Position numbers and translations under genes: made by a program. A DNA stretch of 64,000 bases, from NCBI GenBank assembly GCA_020847375.1, contig JADLCB010000002.1:75877-139876 (forward strand), read 5' to 3'. Below are positions 25,297-34,338 of this stretch, in pieces (the stretch's first letter is position 1; each line of letters opens with the position of its first letter). Below the pieces are notes generated by a model. That model was not told the origin of the DNA. It made no database searches and saw nothing but the letters and a program-made list of their open reading frames with translations. The stretch comes from Phycisphaerales bacterium. Its GTDB lineage: Bacteria > Planctomycetota > Phycisphaerae > Tepidisphaerales > Tepidisphaeraceae.

Positions 25297-26580
25297 ATGA
25301 AACTAAGCACCGCGCTTGCTGCGACCGGTTTTCTGGTGGCTGCCACGTTTGCCTCGGGGGCAACATTTCAGACGATTTTGACCGAAATTGACCAAAATAC
25401 TCCGCTGCAAGGTGGGTATAATTTGGCCCTGAGCAATAACGGCCCGATCGCTTTTGTGGATGACGGCAAGCTCTATTACTACAACAGGGTCAATCCTCCT
25501 GTTCTGGTTGCTACCGATGCGCAGATCCATTCCATTTCACTCAGCGGCAGTTCGTTACTGACGTACCAAAGCTGGGATAACACCAAGGGGATCAAACAAT
25601 GGGATGGTTCAACCATCACACAACTGTCTGATCTGAATCTAGCACCTGCCTCTGCGCCGTATTCGGTGAACAGCAGCGGACAGGTGGCGTGGAACCACAA
25701 GGCCGCCAATGGTTCGCCAGGGACGGATGAACTGCATCAATACCAGCCCGGCACAGGTGAACTGGCTGTCACCTACTACACAGAATGGAATGAGCTTTCC
25801 TCCGCCGGAACGGCCCTTGCGCCCAATGGCACTGCCTATTACATCGACTTTGATGATCCGACTTCCACCATTAAATCAGCTGCGCCCAATGCAGGTTCAT
25901 TGCCGACGCCGGGCATCAGGCCGACTCGACTTCTGGGCGCCAACAATAATCTCGTGTTGTTTGCCGCTGATGACTACCAAGGCAACGACCCACTGGGCAC
26001 TTATCTGGTCGACCGTAACAACAACGCTGTCACGCAGCTTAGCGCTAATTACGATACATTTGGCGGCGATGTGACTCCCGGCGGCCGCGTCGCCATTGCT
26101 GATCAGAACCTGACTCTGGAACTCTACGATATAACCTATTACGATGGTTCTCAGACCAAACATTTCTCCGATATTTACGCGGATGATTTCAGCTTGTTTC
26201 AAACCGACTATACAGCACCCATGATCAATGACAATGCGGCGGGCATGGTGGTCTTTCCAGCCTATATCGATGGTGTACCAACGCTCTTTGCCTGGGATAC
26301 TCTCCATGACAGCTACAGTATTCTGGCGCAGGAAGGTCAAATGATTCAGGTCAGTGATAGCCTTGATCCGGTCGAAGTTTTATACCTTAATCTTAATCAG
26401 GGTAACGGCGGATTGTATAACGACGGATTTTCTGAAAACAACGAACTGGTGTTTTCGTTCATGGATACTGATGGCATCACTCGTATTGTCAGCACGGTGG
26501 TTCCAGAACCCTCCCTGTCTGCCCTGCTTGTCATCGGCGCTGCAGCACTGCTGGGACGTCGGCGACAGTCGATCAATTGA
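25297..26580 (+). CDS. PEP-CTERM protein, beta-propeller-like
   Basis: 427 residues. Signal peptide MKLSTALAATGFLVAATFASGA, then repeated segments with alternating hydrophobic and aromatic residues (PIAFVDDGKLYYYNR, AGMVVFPAYIDGVPTLFAWD), suggesting a beta-propeller similar to those in other DUF-type PEP-CTERM proteins. The C-terminus VVPEPSLSALLVIGAAALLG then RRRQS is the exosortase signal. It is transcribed alone, from 25197-25225 to the terminator at 26619, inside the pilus region but opposite to it. Confidence 0.85.
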   Translation: MKLSTALAATGFLVAATFASGATFQTILTEIDQNTPLQGGYNLALSNNGPIAFVDDGKLYYYNRVNPPVLVATDAQIHSISLSGSSLLTYQSWDNTKGIKQWDGSTITQLSDLNLAPASAPYSVNSSGQVAWNHKAANGSPGTDELHQYQPGTGELAVTYYTEWNELSSAGTALAPNGTAYYIDFDDPTSTIKSAAPNAGSLPTPGIRPTRLLGANNNLVLFAADDYQGNDPLGTYLVDRNNNAVTQLSANYDTFGGDVTPGGRVAIADQNLTLELYDITYYDGSQTKHFSDIYADDFSLFQTDYTAPMINDNAAGMVVFPAYIDGVPTLFAWDTLHDSYSILAQEGQMIQVSDSLDPVEVLYLNLNQGNGGLYNDGFSENNELVFSFMDTDGITRIVSTVVPEPSLSALLVIGAAALLGRRRQSIN

Positions 26581-26618
26581 TCTTCTGATTGACAAACCAA
26601 ATGAAGTGAAACACGTAC

Positions 26619-26651
26619 ACGCCTGATGAGTTTTATCGTCAGGCGTTTTTT
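26619..26651 (+). terminator. Rho-independent terminator of the PEP-CTERM gene
   Basis: ACGCCTGA-N12-TCAGGCGT (8-bp stem) followed by six T. It lies 38 nt after the stop and just before the end of the oppositely oriented PilX-like gene. Confidence 0.8.
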
Positions 26652-26657
26652 ATGGTG

Positions 26658-27899
26658 TTAACCGCCAGATTTCCATTGTTTGACCGTCACCGTTGCAGGA
26701 AGTGTTTTATCCAGCGTGAAGACCTCAGCGCTGTCGTTGTCATAACTGAAATCAAAAGTTCCGCGCACCATTGAACTACCGCCCAAGATCACGGTCGCGC
26801 CATCAAAATTGACTGTATAGTTGTTCCCCGTGCTTGATTGAGGCCCGAGGCTGCCATTGATCCAGGTGACCCCTTTAATCGACAGTTGTTGTCTCAACAA
26901 AAGAGACGTGCTGGAAGTATCAGAGGTCAAAGACCCATTGGTCAGCACCAGGGCGGGGAAGCCCGGTTTGGACCATGATTTCGTGGCGTCAATCGAGCTT
27001 AAACCAATTGACCCATCCAGTATGACATCGCCATCAATGACGATCAGGGTTCCATCGAGATTGAATCCAGCCCCGATGGTTAGATTGCCAACGTGCCGAT
27101 ATACCCCGGCTGGATTATTGCTTGATTTGGTCAATGAACGACTGGCGATTCTCCCGGCGGTCGCCGGCAGGCTCTGCGCCTCGTACGTCCGGCCATCATT
27201 CCAGACATAGCGCTCATAGGTCCGCAGCGAGTCGGTGGCGATTTGCGCGCGAATCGCCCCGTCACTCATCGGCACATCAGCATCCGTAAACGTCCCTTTT
27301 TGCCGTGGCCCAGGGACATTGAAAAAGCTATTAGCCCAGGCACTGCCGCCGATTTTCATTTTCCACTGTGGCGTTAATGCCAGGTTTCCATTGACAGCGA
27401 TGCTCGCAAAATTCCCCTTACCTTGGCTGGAGAATGCCACACCAGTACCGAAAATCGCCGCCTGTTTATAGATCAATGATGTTGTGGCGGACACCAGCGC
27501 CTGGGAATGACCGCGGGCGATGACCTGACCCTGGGCATTTTTGAACTGGGCGACAGAATCAATGCGAAAATGTTGCCAGTCCTGTTCGCGCGTGATGGTG
27601 ACGGTGCAAAGGCCCTTGGTGCGCAGCGACATCGGGCCGTAGGTGCGGCTGACCAGATCGCCAGCATTATCGGCGATGAATTCGTCCGAAGCGGCGTCAC
27701 GGCGCAATTTAAGAATACCCCAGTTCACCCCCGATTCAGCCAGATAATCCGCCTGGGCCACGCGCGGAAGCGTATCACTCATCTGCGCCTGCAACACGCT
27801 GGTTGAGAGCATCGCCATGGCTAAGAACGCTGCCGTACCCAGGAGCGCAATCACGATCATCAGCGCCACACCGCGATGTTGTTGTCGATTGGGAAACAT
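26658..27899 (-). CDS. PilX/GspK-like minor pilin assembly protein
   Basis: 413 residues. N-terminus GVALMIVIALLGTAAFLAMAMLSTSV is a PilX_N-type hydrophobic helix, with DTLPRVAQADYLAESGVNWG, the AExG-like region of PilX/GspK. A long extracellular domain follows with NLTIGAGFNLDGTLIVIDGD and other beta-helix-like repeats. GGAG precedes ATG 27899. It is the last gene of the pseudopilin cluster G-G-I-J-K. Confidence 0.75.
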   Translation of the reverse strand: MFPNRQQHRGVALMIVIALLGTAAFLAMAMLSTSVLQAQMSDTLPRVAQADYLAESGVNWGILKLRRDAASDEFIADNAGDLVSRTYGPMSLRTKGLCTVTITREQDWQHFRIDSVAQFKNAQGQVIARGHSQALVSATTSLIYKQAAIFGTGVAFSSQGKGNFASIAVNGNLALTPQWKMKIGGSAWANSFFNVPGPRQKGTFTDADVPMSDGAIRAQIATDSLRTYERYVWNDGRTYEAQSLPATAGRIASRSLTKSSNNPAGVYRHVGNLTIGAGFNLDGTLIVIDGDVILDGSIGLSSIDATKSWSKPGFPALVLTNGSLTSDTSSTSLLLRQQLSIKGVTWINGSLGPQSSTGNNYTVNFDGATVILGGSSMVRGTFDFSYDNDSAEVFTLDKTLPATVTVKQWKSGG

Positions 27900-27905
27900 G
27901 GGCGT

Positions 27906-28568
27906 CTACTCCACCGGGCTGCGCAGCGTGGCGCTGCCATGGTAGGCCTGCAACGACGACGCATCGTCCTGGCTGCTTGATCTTGCAAACTCGATCGTAA
28001 AATCAACCCGCGGCAACTGGTTGGCGCTGGCGGGAATCACCTGGATATCCATCGATTGCACTTTCTCGGCCAGAACGCGGGATTGAGCTTCCGGTTGACC
28101 GCCAAAAATGCTGTTCAGCAACCCCTTGACCAACCCGATCACATCCAGCGACAACAGATCGCCCAGGCCGGCCAGCAGGTCATAACGTGTCGTGTTGACA
28201 CTGACCAGACGCACCTGCTTGGTGGGCGCATCAAATTCCAGAACCGCCATCTCCGACACCTTGGGGCTGCCGCCACCCTCTGGGACAATTTGGCGCAAGG
28301 CGAGTGAAACAGAACCGTTGGAACTTGTCTTTTTGGCCCCGATGGTGCGGGCCTCACGCAGCACCTGGGCGACACGGTTGACGGACGCATTCTCCCCCAC
28401 CGTGCCGAAGCGCGTCATCTGTGTCGCCTGCCAGCCCTGGCCGACCGCCGCCATCACCCCCGCCAGTGCCGCCATCACCAGGCCGGTAATCGCCAGACCG
28501 AGCATCAGCTCAATGGCGGTAAAACCCCGCGGGCAGCGCGCGAACATGTCGTTTTTCGTTTCCGCCAC
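27906..28568 (-). CDS. PilW/GspJ-like minor pseudopilin
   Basis: 220 residues starting at GTG 28568 because AGGAG is 6 nt upstream (ATG 28547 is the alternative). The prepilin motif is GFTAIELMLGLAITGLVMAA, followed by VMAAVGQGWQATQMTRFG and an extracellular domain. The Thr after GF and the small hydrophobic helix are as in GspJ/PilW. Order I-J-K supports the assignment. Confidence 0.78.
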   Translation of the reverse strand: MAETKNDMFARCPRGFTAIELMLGLAITGLVMAALAGVMAAVGQGWQATQMTRFGTVGENASVNRVAQVLREARTIGAKKTSSNGSVSLALRQIVPEGGGSPKVSEMAVLEFDAPTKQVRLVSVNTTRYDLLAGLGDLLSLDVIGLVKGLLNSIFGGQPEAQSRVLAEKVQSMDIQVIPASANQLPRVDFTIEFARSSSQDDASSLQAYHGSATLRSPVE

Positions 28569-28577
28569 TTCAGACTC

Positions 28578-29120
28578 CTACTGACCAGCCACAATCTGCA
28601 CCAGCGCAATCACCTTCCCTGTCGGTGTCGTCACGTTGACCGTCACCACCGCCACCGGCGGCAGCGGGTTGAGATTCGACTGGGCAGTGCCTTCAATGTC
28701 ATCCAGCGTATTGAAGTATTCCACCTTGCTGTAACGGGTATATTGACCGCCACCGGGCAAATCGATCGTTGTGCCATTGGCCAGCGTGATGGATGAAGCC
28801 GATGACCAGTTACAATCGCGATAATCGTAAATACTATCGCTGGTCCCCGGCCCATCAACGTAGCTGCGTGAGATGATCTGTTCCATCATCTGCCGCGCCA
28901 GCGCGGTGGCAGCGGTGTTTTCATTCAGATAACGATTATTCTGATACGAGGCCCCAAGTGTTGCGCCGATGCCGATTACGCAGGCCGCCAGCACGACGGA
29001 TGCAATCAGACTCTCAGCCAGGGTGAAACCGCGGGCGTTACAGCGCCGCGCTCGCGCATCGGTTTTTATTCCCAATGACTGCGATTGTTCAGGCTGCGAA
29101 GATGGCGCTGTCCCGTTCAT
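28578..29120 (-). CDS. PilV/GspI-like minor pseudopilin
   Basis: 180 residues. The prepilin motif is GFTLAESLIASVVLAACVIG after a basic 31-residue leader (RARRCNARGFTLAES). A helix with ENTAATALARQMMEQIISRS, as in GspI (xALARQxxE), follows. The C-terminus PPVAVVTVNVTTPTGKVIA is a beta domain. It starts 8 nt after the upstream pseudopilin gene. Confidence 0.8.
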   Translation of the reverse strand: MNGTAPSSQPEQSQSLGIKTDARARRCNARGFTLAESLIASVVLAACVIGIGATLGASYQNNRYLNENTAATALARQMMEQIISRSYVDGPGTSDSIYDYRDCNWSSASSITLANGTTIDLPGGGQYTRYSKVEYFNTLDDIEGTAQSNLNPLPPVAVVTVNVTTPTGKVIALVQIVAGQ

Positions 29121-29128
29121 CCGCCAGC

Positions 29129-29707
29129 TCAGTAATTGGCAAAGGCGATTCCCGTACTGTCACTGCCTGTTTTGTTGACGCGGATTTCGCCGGTGGATGG
29201 TTTGTACAACCACCCGATGGTTCCGCTGTCCATGGTTTCATCGGCGGTCATCGCGTCATTCAACTCGAGGATTTTCACGCCGGTTTTATCCGTCAGGGGG
29301 TTGGTCGGCATTTTGCGCAAATACGGACCATATTTATAAACACTGCTGGCGCTGGCGCCGTTGGGGTTGCCCTGTTCATCCGTATATTCCATCATCTGTC
29401 GGACAAAAAAATCCCCATCCTTCAAATCACCCTCCAGAACACCGGGGGAAACATCCGCATGTTGGGCTTTGTAAACCAGGATCTGGGTGCGCAGATAACG
29501 CAGATCCTCCTTCAGTACGTTTTCACGGCTGATCTGCGAGGCGTTGGAAAATTGGGGAATGGCAATAGCAGCCAGGATTCCCAGAATCACCACCACGATG
29601 AGAATTTCGATCAGCGAAAAGGCCCGCTGCGACCGGCGCTGCGCCAGTGCTCTGGAGTAATGGCCTGTCAACGATTCAATGGAACTGGTGCGATACAGAA
29701 AGTACAT
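29129..29707 (-). CDS. GspG-like pseudopilin (second copy)
   Basis: 192 residues from ATG 29707 (AGGATG upstream; ATG 29716 also possible). The prepilin motif AFSLIEILIVVVILGILAAIAIPQ is followed by FSNASQISRENVLKEDLRYL, then RTQILVYKAQHADVSPG, the GspG/PilE-like pattern. The C-terminal region has GPYLRKMPTNPLTDKTG. The leader of ~28 residues is unusually long. It follows a major-pilin-like gene after a hairpin. Confidence 0.82.
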   Translation of the reverse strand: MYFLYRTSSIESLTGHYSRALAQRRSQRAFSLIEILIVVVILGILAAIAIPQFSNASQISRENVLKEDLRYLRTQILVYKAQHADVSPGVLEGDLKDGDFFVRQMMEYTDEQGNPNGASASSVYKYGPYLRKMPTNPLTDKTGVKILELNDAMTADETMDSGTIGWLYKPSTGEIRVNKTGSDSTGIAFANY

Positions 29708-29772
29708 CTTAATCATCCTGGTATCGATCACGCACGCCTGTTCTCCCTTTACGAGACGCCCGGGGATCAATC

Positions 29773-29800
29773 CCGCAAGTGGCCGTTAAGCCACCTGCGG
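29773..29800 (-). promoter_or_regulatory. hairpin between the two GspG-like genes
   Basis: 11-bp stem with one G-U pair and a 6-nt loop (29773-29783/29790-29800). No U-run follows on the minus strand, so it is probably not a terminator. It may protect the upstream pilin mRNA or reduce expression of the downstream gene. Confidence 0.45.
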
Positions 29801-29823
29801 AAGGTGTTTTACTTGGCAATTGA

Positions 29824-30315
29824 TTAGTCGGTGATCAGAGCGCCCGTGCCATCAAAGGCCCAGAATTTTCCAGTGCTCTGACTGAAGACATACCCGTCGG
29901 TTGCAGCAGCAGTGGCCGAGGCAGCGGCGGCATCAGTCGCCACGACCTGCACACCACTCTGGCTGCGCACACTGTTGACTGGTTCGGTCTGAAGATAAGG
30001 CCCGAACGCGCCGGCGGCGTTGATAGCACCTGCGGCATCGGTCTTGCCGGTCAGCTTGGCCCAGCTCCAGTCACCGTCAGCCGGAGCGCCGGCGACGGCA
30101 TCTTCGGTCGGATACAGATCAGCGTGCTGAACTTTGTACAGCTCGATCTGACTGCGAATCGACTGAACGGTGCTGCGCAAGCTGTTGTTGCGCGCTTCCG
30201 TGCTGGCGTTGGTGAATTGCGGGATCACAATGGCAGCCAGAATGCCCAGAATGATCACGACGATCAGAATTTCCACGAGTGTAAAGGCGCTTTGCCGAGT
30301 GCGAATACTTCGCAT
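29824..30315 (-). CDS. GspG/PilA-like major pseudopilin
   Basis: 163 residues with a strong AGGAGG before ATG 30315. The prepilin motif AFTLVEILIVVIILGILAAIVIPQ comes after a short 9-residue leader, then FTNASTEARNNSLRSTVQSI, then RSQIELYKVQHADLYP. Short leader, strong ribosome site and first position in the cluster make it the likely major subunit. The C-terminal Ala/Thr-rich stretch (ATDAAAASATAAATDG) is unusual. Confidence 0.85.
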   Translation of the reverse strand: MRSIRTRQSAFTLVEILIVVIILGILAAIVIPQFTNASTEARNNSLRSTVQSIRSQIELYKVQHADLYPTEDAVAGAPADGDWSWAKLTGKTDAAGAINAAGAFGPYLQTEPVNSVRSQSGVQVVATDAAAASATAAATDGYVFSQSTGKFWAFDGTGALITD

Positions 30316-30712
30316 AGTAGGACCTCCTGTTGGTTCCTGTGGTTATCGGTCATTTTGATCGCGCACAACTCAATCGTGTCGCGACCAGTCTGTAACTTTC
30401 AATCGCCGCGGACACACGAGCGGCCCGTGGCATTAACACGTTTCGTCGAGCAGACGCACCAGCCAAGGCATCCCAATCCAGGAAGCCCGGCCAGCGCTGG
30501 CTGATTGTCATGGGTTGACAATCAACAACACATACTGAAACTCACGCCTCCTTTCCTATCGCGTCGAAGCACGTGCTCCTGATCGGCGCGGCAGAACAGA
30601 TGGCTATTTGGTCATCGTCGCAACAGTATCGCGACTTAACCATTTTGCCTCATCCGCACCACCGTTACCGACCGTCGCGCGTCCATCGCGCTGCGCCGAG
30701 CTAGCGTCAAAT
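30316..30712. other. intergenic stretch upstream of the major pseudopilin gene
   Basis: About 400 bp. AGGAGG at 30320-30330 (minus) belongs to the pilin gene. An imperfect dyad (30359-30388) lies near the start. No coding region with a plausible product was seen on either strand. Confidence 0.5.
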
Positions 30713-30972
30713 CACCAGCCGTGTTCGCTGGTGCCCGATAACAGGAGGTCCAAAACGCTGGAAAGGCGGTCGGAGCATCCATTCGGCAGCGTATCAATCC
30801 ACTAAACTCGCCAGGGTGGCGAACTGGCGGACCTACGCTTTGCGCATCACCGCTCGAAGCGATGAGTCAGATTCAACCAACCTTATCGGTCCTGAATCTG
30901 ACGCCGTCTTGCGACGGCTTAGCCCTTTCGGGGATCTCAGTCGAGCCGGTTGCTAGCTCTAACCAACCGGCT
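30713..30972 (-). ncRNA. candidate structured RNA, six or more hairpins in 260 nt
   Basis: Stems: CACCAGC/GCTGGTG (30713/30727), CGCCAG/CTGGCG (30809/30824), a 10-bp GTCAGATTCA/TGAATCTGAC (30866/30893), GCCGTC/GACGGC (30903/30913), CCC/GGG (30923/30930) and AGCCGGTT/AACCGGCT (30944/30965). Read on the minus strand, two loops become GNRA tetraloops (GCAA and GAAA), which favours that strand. It stands ahead of the major pilin gene, so a leader RNA or riboswitch is possible, but I do not recognise the family; c-di-GMP-I signature sequences are not visible. Fold only, not tested. Confidence 0.4.
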
Positions 30973-31049
30973 GATGATGAAATACGATTAAATTTTTCGC
31001 CTGGCAAACTGGAGAAAAAATATCTGTTGCACACGATGGGCAGGCGCGT

Positions 31050-31079
31050 AAAAAAACCAGCCGAAATATTCGACTGGTT
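31050..31079 (-). terminator. Rho-independent terminator of the BMC operon
   Basis: Minus-strand hairpin AACCAGTCGAA-TAT-TTCGGCTGGTT (11 bp, one G-U) followed by a run of T (31050-31056). It lies 34 nt after the isomerase stop and closes the operon. Confidence 0.88.
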
Positions 31080-31112
31080 CGATAAAAACATCGCTACAAC
31101 GCAGTATTGCGC

Positions 31113-31871
31113 TTAACGGGCAAGATTACGCATCTTGTTGACACACTGCGTCAGCGCCGGCACGGGATTGGCCGGGTCGCCTTCATATTCGATGACCGCC
31201 ATTCCATCAAAACCGGTTTCATCCAGCGCTTTGACAAATTCAGGCAGATCAAGATTGCCCTCCCCGACAACGACATCTTTCCATTGGCCACGTCGATCAA
31301 AGACAAAATCCTTATAGTGCACGCCATAAATCCGTCCCTTGAACAGCTCGCGCACCCACTTCACCGGCTGACCTTGATTCGGGCCGATCTGCATGCACCA
31401 GGCGGTGTCGATGTTCACACCAATCCGCTGGCCGCCCAGATCCAGCAGATGACGAATCACGTCCGGCTGACCACCAAACATATAACCGCCGTGGCAGTGA
31501 ATCCCGACTTTCACGTCATATTCCTGTGCCAACCGCGCCGTCTGCGGAACCACCGTGGCAAAATTCTCCACTTTGAAATGGGCTGAAATGTGCCTGGCCC
31601 CGGCGATTTTCAGACACTCAAACCAGTTGCGCTCCTTCTCCGCACCGACAAATGTCTGCACCCCCAGCGAAACAATCTGCACGCCGGCGTCCTGATAGAT
31701 TTTCACCACTTCCTTGAATTCATTCGGCTTGTCAAAACTTGCATGAACCTCACACAACTCCACCGAACTGACGCCGATTTGGCGCACCAGCTTCGCGACG
31801 TGGCGATTATCCTTGATGTCACGAAAACAGTAACTTTGCACACCAAAATTCATCGCTGCGCTGACCGCCAT
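31113..31871 (-). CDS. sugar phosphate isomerase/epimerase (AP endonuclease 2 family TIM barrel)
   Basis: 252 residues with AGGAG before ATG 31871. TIM-barrel text: MNFGVQSYCFRDIKDNRHVA, VKVGIHCHGGYMFGGQPDVI, GVNIDTAWCMQIGPNQG (metal-binding Asp/His region), and GIYGVHYKDFVF-like (RIYGVHYKDFVF) and VIEYEGD with a catalytic Glu. This fits IolE/IolI or hydroxypyruvate isomerase-like enzymes that interconvert keto-sugars. At the end of the BMC operon it may feed the aldolase with an isomerised sugar. The substrate cannot be read from sequence. Confidence 0.85.
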   Translation of the reverse strand: MAVSAAMNFGVQSYCFRDIKDNRHVAKLVRQIGVSSVELCEVHASFDKPNEFKEVVKIYQDAGVQIVSLGVQTFVGAEKERNWFECLKIAGARHISAHFKVENFATVVPQTARLAQEYDVKVGIHCHGGYMFGGQPDVIRHLLDLGGQRIGVNIDTAWCMQIGPNQGQPVKWVRELFKGRIYGVHYKDFVFDRRGQWKDVVVGEGNLDLPEFVKALDETGFDGMAVIEYEGDPANPVPALTQCVNKMRNLAR

Positions 31872-32033
31872 TACAAACTCCTGAAAAATTGCTCACCCTG
31901 ATCCTCCGACACACCAGCCGCTGTACCGGCAGCCAAAAACGATGCGTCGGTCAATCGCGCCTCACGACCATACTGCTGCATCAATAACTTGGCAATCCCA
32001 TGCAACGGTGTCCCCTGCGTCATCCAAGGCAAA

Positions 32034-32158
32034 CGCAAGTAGGCGTCCGATAGGCAATCTCTTACGAGCCGCGACCGTCAGGGAGCGGTTTTTGAGCCGA
32101 TCACCGCTCCCTGACGGTCGCGGCTCGTTAATACATCGACCCTCGCGGCCTACTTGCG
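32034..32158. repeat. REP-like nested inverted repeat (125 bp)
   Basis: A 26-bp perfect inverted repeat (32064-32089 and 32103-32128, 13-nt loop) is nested inside an outer 11-bp repeat CGCAAGTAGGC/GCCTACTTGCG (32034-32044, 32148-32158). The 29-nt right end (32117-32145) recurs at 44411-44439. It does not belong to any gene, and its translations (INEPRPSGSG, PLPDGRGS) are of a kind often seen in spurious planctomycete proteins. A dispersed REP/BIME-like element is the best explanation. Confidence 0.75.
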
Positions 32159-32352
32159 ATTGCCCCATGCGTCATCCCCAATCCCCCTTGGGCGCGCATG
32201 TTCCACGTGGAACATTGCACTGATCCTGATTTGATCCTCAACCTAAATCGCAATCATTGCGTCGCCAACACTCCGGCGCGCAACAACCGGGCGTGATCAA
32301 AATCGCGGTATGCGGATGGCTGACTATTCTGACTCTGAGAAATGCCCGAGGC

Positions 32353-33126
32353 TTATTCGGCGATGACCAACTCACAACCTCGGTTGCGCACGTCATCCCG
32401 CTGCGCCTGATCCAATCCGCTGTCACTGATCACCACATCCACCTCATTCAGATCACCCAGATGCGAAAGGGCGCGCTGGCCGAATTTGCTCGAATCCACC
32501 AGTAAAACAACCCGTTGCGATTGCTGGATCATCTGTCGCTGCGACTGCACCAGCAACATGTTCTGATTGTACAGCAACCCATCCACCACCCCGGCCACGC
32601 TGAAAAACATGGTCTGGTAATGCAGCGTTGTCAACGTTTGTTCGGTAATTGGCCCCAGCAAAACACCGTAACGCGGGTACATCATCCCCCCAGCCAGGAT
32701 CAACTCCACCTTGTCATCATTCAAAAAAATATTGGCAATCGGCAACGAATTGGTCAGCAACTGCAACGGCTGGCCCTGTAATAATTCAGCCAGATAAAAA
32801 GTCGTCGTACCCCCGTCGATCAAAATTGTCTGCCCCGGCGAAACAAACTGACGTGCCGCCGCTGCTATTTTCTGTTTGGCCCCGTGTTGATAAACCATGC
32901 GCTGATCAAACGCATACGGACGTGTCGCCGCCCCGCCACGATCTTCGCCAATCCAGATCACCCCGCCGTGCGTTCGTCGCACCTGCCCCTGCTGCTCCAA
33001 AGATTCAACATCGCGCCGAACCGTTGAAGTCGATACTCCCAGCTCCCCAGCCAACACTTCCAGATTGACCATGCCACGCATCGCCAATAACTGACTGAGA
33101 CGAGATTGACGTTCCGGGATCAACAT
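32353..33126 (-). CDS. DeoR-family transcriptional regulator of the BMC operon
   Basis: 257 residues. N-terminal DeoR winged helix: ERQSRLSQLLAMRGMVNLEV, then LAGELGVSTSTVRRDVESLE and RTHGGVIWIG. The C-terminal DeoRC sensor domain resembles ribose-5-phosphate isomerase folds (ILIDGGTTTFYLAELLQ, and DSSKFGQRALSHLGDLNEVD), which binds sugar phosphates. DeoR regulators belong to planctomycete-type BMC loci. It is likely a repressor released by a fuculose/rhamnulose phosphate. Three TGTTTCAT-type repeats at the PduL promoter are candidate sites. Confidence 0.9.
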   Translation of the reverse strand: MLIPERQSRLSQLLAMRGMVNLEVLAGELGVSTSTVRRDVESLEQQGQVRRTHGGVIWIGEDRGGAATRPYAFDQRMVYQHGAKQKIAAAARQFVSPGQTILIDGGTTTFYLAELLQGQPLQLLTNSLPIANIFLNDDKVELILAGGMMYPRYGVLLGPITEQTLTTLHYQTMFFSVAGVVDGLLYNQNMLLVQSQRQMIQQSQRVVLLVDSSKFGQRALSHLGDLNEVDVVISDSGLDQAQRDDVRNRGCELVIAE

Positions 33127-33318
33127 CGCTGTTTCTGGCCATCATGCTCGCGTCATCGCCGCCATATCCCCCACCATGCCACAGGTGCTATTTCCATCTC
33201 CAGCCATCTGATCATCGCGTATCAAAAACCCATTCCGCGATTCCTTCGCCCTACGTCAGGGGCGCTCACAGGCACCGCGCCAGTGTCGAACCGGCTGCTT
33301 GGACATCCTCCGGCGCAA

Positions 33319-34224
33319 TCACCCCATGCTCGCCATGATCTGATCGGTAATCACCTGCACGATCTGTTCCATCTCATCCGCCTTGACCCGATCCGGCACC
33401 AGATGGGCAATGGTCTGCTCCAGACCACACTGGGCGGATGTGGACGGGGCGGGCACAGTGCCTGCACCGGTCGCCATGCGTCCGTGCGTCGCCACGGCGC
33501 TGCGCACCCGCGAAATAAAATCGCTCTGACAGGCAGCATTCTGCGGATCCTTGGCCCGCGGATCGTTCATGCCAAAACGCGCTTTCAGCTCGATCAGTTC
33601 CTTCATTTCTGCTGATCCCAGCGGCTGAATGCTGCCCACCTCCTTGGCCAGAATCAAAATGCGTGCATACGCATCAACAATCTCCAGCTTGTAATACGTG
33701 CTTTCCAGATCCTCCGCAAAACTCACCACGCCGTGATTGCCCAGCAGAATCGTGTTGGAATCCTTGATGAACGGATCAATCGACTCCCCCAGCCGCTTAT
33801 CGCCCGGTGTGACATACTTGGCTGTATGCACCGGCCCCAGAAACACCTCGGCTTCGGGGTGAATGCAACTGGGCAGATCCACACCCGCCACCGCAAAAGC
33901 CGTCGCATGCGGCGGATGCGAGTGAATCACGCAATTCACATCCGGTCGGGCCTTGTATATGTGCGCATGCAACTGAAATTCGCTGCTGCGCCGACGCTTG
34001 CCCGCCAGTTGCTTGCCGTTGGCGTCCACCAGGCAAATATCATCCGGTTTCAAAAAACCCTTGGAAATACCCGTCGGTGTCACCAGAAACTTTCCGTTAC
34101 CCAGACGCACGGAGTGGTTTCCCTCATTGCCAGCACAGAATCCCTTCATCCAGATTCGCCGGCCGTACTCGCACATTTCCTCTTTTAATTTGAACTCGCT
34201 GACAAATTTACGCTGCGTTGTCAT
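33319..34224 (-). CDS. class II aldolase (fuculose/rhamnulose phosphate aldolase type) with C-terminal encapsulation peptide
   Basis: 301 residues, AGGAG before ATG 34224. The AraD/FucA fold is visible: SGxxxG-like NHSVRLGNGKFLVTPTGISK, catalytic Glu82 (SSEFQLHAHIY), zinc ligands His101 and His103 (VIHSHPPHATAF) and LLGNHGVVSF. It cleaves L-fuculose-1-P or L-rhamnulose-1-P to dihydroxyacetone phosphate and lactaldehyde. After the enzyme domain a Pro/Ala/Ser linker leads to DEMEQIVQVITDQIMASM, an amphipathic helix expected to bind shell proteins, as known for this aldolase type in planctomycete BMCs. Confidence 0.92.
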   Translation of the reverse strand: MTTQRKFVSEFKLKEEMCEYGRRIWMKGFCAGNEGNHSVRLGNGKFLVTPTGISKGFLKPDDICLVDANGKQLAGKRRRSSEFQLHAHIYKARPDVNCVIHSHPPHATAFAVAGVDLPSCIHPEAEVFLGPVHTAKYVTPGDKRLGESIDPFIKDSNTILLGNHGVVSFAEDLESTYYKLEIVDAYARILILAKEVGSIQPLGSAEMKELIELKARFGMNDPRAKDPQNAACQSDFISRVRSAVATHGRMATGAGTVPAPSTSAQCGLEQTIAHLVPDRVKADEMEQIVQVITDQIMASMG

Positions 34225-34338
34225 AATAACTCCTGCGTCAATTCTTTTGGCTTCTTCTATTTTTACCCTGCAATGGCGCTTTTAACTCCCGGATTGCGCC
34301 TTCGTCGCCGCACGTATTTTTTAATTTCCGGTTCCATC

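Noticed and set aside
30713-30972. c-di-GMP-I (GEMM) or cobalamin riboswitch
   Set aside because: Expected conserved core sequences are not visible despite GNRA loops; only a generic structured RNA is claimed.
30862-31116. Plus-strand frame of 84 codons in the hairpin-rich gap
   Set aside because: It runs across perfect stems and the operon terminator; composition fits structured RNA better than protein.
31942-32223. Small frames over the REP-like element
   Set aside because: They translate the inverted repeat itself (INEPRPSGSG, PLPDGRGS) and are not genes.
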